Assembly: GCA_964608095.1 (NCBI GenBank)
Contig: CAZSMK010000100.1
Location: 1-17,826 of the forward strand
DNA from: CAZSMK01 sp964608095
Lineage (GTDB): Bacteria > Sumerlaeota > Sumerlaeia > MWCT01 > JAGHBZ01
Direction: 5' to 3'
DNA: 17,826 nt
Shown here: piece after piece, positions 15,517-17,826 of the stretch
How the letters are laid out: the number at the start of each line of letters is the position of its first letter
Position numbering within the stretch: position 1 is the stretch's first letter
Notes under the pieces: model-generated
Databases searched by the model: none
What the model was told of the DNA's origin: nothing
The model's input: only the letters and a program-made list of their open reading frames with translations
Program-made: the position numbers and the translations under genes

Positions 15517-16752
15517 ATGACGATTATTGAAAATATAAAATTGGGTATGATCGAGTTGCGTAACCATAAACTCCGCTCGTTCCTCACCACATTGGGTGTC
15601 ATTTTCGGTGTAGGTGCGGTTATTTCTATGGTTGCCATAGGGGCAGGCGCGCGTGAAGAGGTTCTTAACCAAATTAAGTTGCTGGGAACAAACAATATAC
15701 GTGTGCGCGCAGTCACCCTTTTTGGGCTGGATGCGATTAATGCTCAACGAAAAGGGGTGAAAGGACTAACGACAGGGGATGCAGAGAATTTAAAACACAT
15801 TCTACAAAATGAGATCACCCATGTCGCTCTGCTGAAAAATGTAAACATAAAAGTATATCATGAAAATCGTATCCTGCCTGTGAACGCGGTCGGCGTGACT
15901 TCCGATTATGCAGAGATTCTCGGCTGGTCTATGACCGAAGGTCATTTTATCCATGAGATAGACATTGAACGTTCGTTACCGAATTGCGTGCTGGGCAGCC
16001 AGGTCAAAGATACCATATTTCCTTTGGAAAGCGGTGTAGGACAAACGATACGAATAGGACGATGGCTCTTCACCACTATCGGTGTCTTATCGCAACAACC
16101 AAGCGGAGGAGAGACCACCGGCGTGGGAATCGGTAATCCAAACACTACCGTGTATCTACCTCTTACGGTCGTCCTCAAGAAGATACTGGCGACCGGACTC
16201 AATGAAAATCTCGACGAGATCATCTTAAAGGTAAGAGAGGGAGGCGACCTTCAGGAAATTGCAAACATCTCCAGAGACGCCCTCTTGAAATTGCATCGAG
16301 GTGTTGAAGATTTTGAGATTGTAATCCCCGAGGAGCTGTTGAAACAACAAATGATGACGCAACGAATATTCCGTCAGGTAATGACAGCGATTGCCTTGAT
16401 TTCTCTCGTTGTCGGCGGTATAGGAATAATGAATATCATGCTTGCCACGGTGACACAACGAACGAGAGAAATAGGAATACGACGCGCAATCGGCGCTACA
16501 AAGAGAGACATTCTGTTCCAATTCATAGTCGAATCCATCATTATAAGTCTCTCTGGAGGAATTTTAGGGGTCATATTGGGGATAGCGTTTGCGAAAGGAA
16601 TAAGTCTGTATGCCGGTTGGAAAACAATTATCTCCATGGTGGCGATTATAGTAAGTTTCCTTGTGGCTGCCATGACGGGTCTTATATTCGGGCTTTATCC
16701 TTCCGTCAAAGCGGCGAATTTGGACCCTATTGAAGCGTTACGCTATGAATAA
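15517..16752 (+). CDS. MacB/FtsX-type ABC transporter permease
   Basis: 411-residue inner-membrane subunit of a type VII (mechanotransmission) ABC transporter. Topology is the family's: a cytoplasmic N-terminus, TM1 at about 25-44 (TTLGVIFGVGAVISMVAIGAG), a periplasmic MacB_PCD-type domain (about 45-285), then TM2 (about 288-312, ISLVVGGIGIMNIML), the coupling segment TREIGIRRAIGAT (316-328), TM3 (about 336-363) and TM4 (about 371-395). It ends in the typical ANLDPIEALRYE. MacB itself has a fused ATPase; here that domain is absent, so a separate LolD-type ATPase is expected but none is adjacent. The start is uncertain: the ATG at 15517 gives the usual MTIIENIKLGM start, while an in-frame GTG at 15496 would add seven residues; neither has a good RBS. 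Such permeases export lipoproteins, peptides or drugs, or act on cell-wall enzymes. Confidence 0.92.
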   Translation: MTIIENIKLGMIELRNHKLRSFLTTLGVIFGVGAVISMVAIGAGAREEVLNQIKLLGTNNIRVRAVTLFGLDAINAQRKGVKGLTTGDAENLKHILQNEITHVALLKNVNIKVYHENRILPVNAVGVTSDYAEILGWSMTEGHFIHEIDIERSLPNCVLGSQVKDTIFPLESGVGQTIRIGRWLFTTIGVLSQQPSGGETTGVGIGNPNTTVYLPLTVVLKKILATGLNENLDEIILKVREGGDLQEIANISRDALLKLHRGVEDFEIVIPEELLKQQMMTQRIFRQVMTAIALISLVVGGIGIMNIMLATVTQRTREIGIRRAIGATKRDILFQFIVESIIISLSGGILGVILGIAFAKGISLYAGWKTIISMVAIIVSFLVAAMTGLIFGLYPSVKAANLDPIEALRYE

Positions 16753-16799
16753 TCCCCTGGATTATGAGCATTTGAGCGGCTTTGCCGGGGGAATTTTAG
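16751..16799 (+). terminator. Weak terminator-like hairpin after the MacB-type permease
   Basis: Arms AATCCCCTGG (16751-16760) and CCGGGGGAATT (16785-16795) pair over ten positions, with one G-U pair and one bulge, around a 24-base loop. The second arm runs into a short TTTT. The hairpin begins at the stop codon of the permease gene. The long loop and short T-run make it a weak intrinsic terminator at best. It would partly separate the permease from the ATPase gene. Confidence 0.35.
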
Positions 16800-16823
16800 A
16801 TACAAGTAATGCGATGTGATAGA

Positions 16824-16847
16824 GCCAAGAATGAGCGCCAAGAATGA
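16824..16847 (+). repeat. 11-base direct repeat spanning the ATPase start codon
   Basis: GCCAAGAATGA occurs at 16824-16834 and 16837-16847, a 13-base period. The second copy contains the ATG (16844) of the ATPase gene. The first copy contains another ATG (16831) that opens a six-codon out-of-frame ORF (MSAKNE, stop TAA at 16849-16851) overlapping the true start. No Shine-Dalgarno sequence precedes either ATG. Confidence 0.6.
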
Positions 16848-17770
16848 ATAAAAAACCGGTCATAGAAATCAAGGATTTAAGGGTTGAGTATAAACGCGGA
16901 TTGCATCTAAAACCGCTTACCGCAATAGAGGGTCTTACCCTCAATGTGAGCCCGGGGGAAGTAGTGGGTTTTATCGGTCCTAACGGAGCGGGGAAATCAA
17001 CCACTATCAAAGCCCTGATGGGATTTATCTTTCCCAATAAAGGAAGAGTGCGTGTGTTGGGCTTACCGGCAGGTAGTAGAGAAGCCAAGCGTCGTATAGG
17101 ATACTTACCCGAGGTCGCGCTCTATTACCCCTTTATGAAAGCGCTCGAAGTGCTCAGCATTTATGGCGGGTTAATGGGTTTCAAAGGAGAAGAACTCAAG
17201 AAACGGATTGACGCTGTACTGCACCTTGTAGGCTTGAAGGGTAGAGAGAACGAATTGTTGAAGAAATTTTCCAAGGGTATGCTCCAACGAATCGGCATCG
17301 CTCAAGCCTTACTCGGTTCTCCGGAGGTTCTGATTCTGGACGAAGTAACGTCCGGTCTTGATCCCGTCGGCCGAAGAGATTTGAGAAACATATTGCTTGA
17401 TAACAAGAACAAAGGTAATACCGTGTTTTTTTCAAGTCATGAACTCAGCGAAGTGTCCCTTATCTGCGACCGCGTTATCATCATTGATGAGGGGCGAATC
17501 CTTGAAGAGAAGAAAATCGAGGAGCTCATGTCGGAATTACAGACCTACGAGGCGACCGTGAAGAGTCCTTCATCACCTGCGCTCGAAAAGGACTACACAA
17601 TAGAAAAAGCCAGCGGAAACGTCTATAAGATCAAACTAAAGGAAGACCAAAATCCCATTGATTTACTACAGGATTTAACCAACAAGAAATATGAGATACT
17701 CGAATTCGGAAGCGCTGCCCTTACCCTCGAGGATTATTTTGTAAAAGTGGTCGGGAGAAAAATTTCGTAA
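16844..17770 (+). CDS. ABC transporter ATP-binding protein, CcmA/NatA (ABC-2 exporter) type
   Basis: 308-residue cytoplasmic ATPase that would drive a membrane permease. Motifs in order: Walker A GPNGAGKST (45-53), YLPE (87-90) at the Q-loop position (glutamate in place of glutamine, common in this subfamily), signature FSKGMLQRIGIAQAL (142-156), Walker B VLILDE (162-167), D-loop SGLDP (170-174) and the H-loop histidine in SSHELSEV (H199). The C-terminal ~85 residues form the extension typical of ABC-2 exporter ATPases (DUF4162-like), ending LTLEDYFVKVV. The class pairs with ABC-2 permeases, one of which probably starts 36 bases downstream at the window edge. It does not belong to the LolD class expected to serve the MacB-type permease upstream. 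The start gives a normal N-terminus although no RBS is visible. Confidence 0.95.
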   Translation: MNKKPVIEIKDLRVEYKRGLHLKPLTAIEGLTLNVSPGEVVGFIGPNGAGKSTTIKALMGFIFPNKGRVRVLGLPAGSREAKRRIGYLPEVALYYPFMKALEVLSIYGGLMGFKGEELKKRIDAVLHLVGLKGRENELLKKFSKGMLQRIGIAQALLGSPEVLILDEVTSGLDPVGRRDLRNILLDNKNKGNTVFFSSHELSEVSLICDRVIIIDEGRILEEKKIEELMSELQTYEATVKSPSSPALEKDYTIEKASGNVYKIKLKEDQNPIDLLQDLTNKKYEILEFGSAALTLEDYFVKVVGRKIS

Positions 17771-17805
17771 ATCAACACATTAAAACTGGAATCTGGAAAA
17801 AAGGA

Positions 17806-17826
17806 ATGAAAAAAGAGAAAAAGCCA
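17806..17826 (+). CDS. Start of a gene cut by the window edge, probably an ABC-2 permease
   Basis: Seven codons are visible from the ATG at 17806 (MKKEKKP), open to the window end. GGA bases lie upstream at 17795-17797 and again directly before the ATG. A lysine-rich start suits the cytoplasmic N-terminus of an integral membrane protein. The identity rests only on position: an ABC-2 permease is the usual gene after an ATPase of this class. Confidence 0.35.

Overview
The window looks like chromosomal DNA of a diderm (Gram-negative-type) bacterium of moderate GC content. The evidence is an outer-membrane secretin, several Sec-type signal peptides and an inner-membrane PilM/PilN-type platform. 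A secretin with a long N-terminal TPR region, next to PilM, resembles (from memory) type IV pilus loci of the PVC group such as Akkermansia Amuc_1098-1102. I therefore lean towards a PVC-related or other uncultured lineage, but no rRNA or tRNA is present to place it. I see no CRISPR array, insertion sequence, integrase or attachment site.

Left part, minus strand (transcription runs right to left). At 11170-3419 is a three-gene envelope cluster: a PilM-PilN fusion, a small single-pass membrane protein with one TPR-like unit and a Pro/Thr/Ser tail, and a 1694-residue secretin carrying about twelve TPR-like units before its secretin domains. Gaps of 25 and 140 bases suggest an operon. It looks like a compact type IV pilus or type II secretion scaffold without recognisable PilO or PilP; no pilin, PilB, PilC or PilT gene is in the window. 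Downstream on the same strand are polA (DNA polymerase I, apparently with all three activities) and the start of coaE (dephospho-CoA kinase, cut by the window edge). A 21-codon mini-ORF with a strong ribosome binding site sits between polA and coaE and overlaps the coaE start.

Right part, plus strand. A 184-base divergent region (11171-11354) separates the envelope cluster from two exported proteins spaced by 39 bases: a GH172 (DUF2961) glycoside hydrolase with both predicted catalytic glutamates and an unusual C-terminal extension, and a 681-residue exported helical-repeat protein of unknown function. Next comes a promoter-like site, a MacB/FtsX-type ABC permease, a weak terminator-like hairpin, and a CcmA/NatA-type ABC ATPase. 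The first codons of a likely partner permease follow at the right edge. The MacB-type permease and this ATPase belong to different ABC classes and are probably not partners.

The best candidate for something undescribed is the three-gene envelope module. It has a fused inner-membrane PilMN, a linker protein of no recognised family and a giant TPR-secretin that could together span the periplasm with unusually few parts. Secondary candidates are the GH172 and orphan exported protein pair, and mini-ORFs whose ribosome binding sites lie at the stop codon of the preceding gene.
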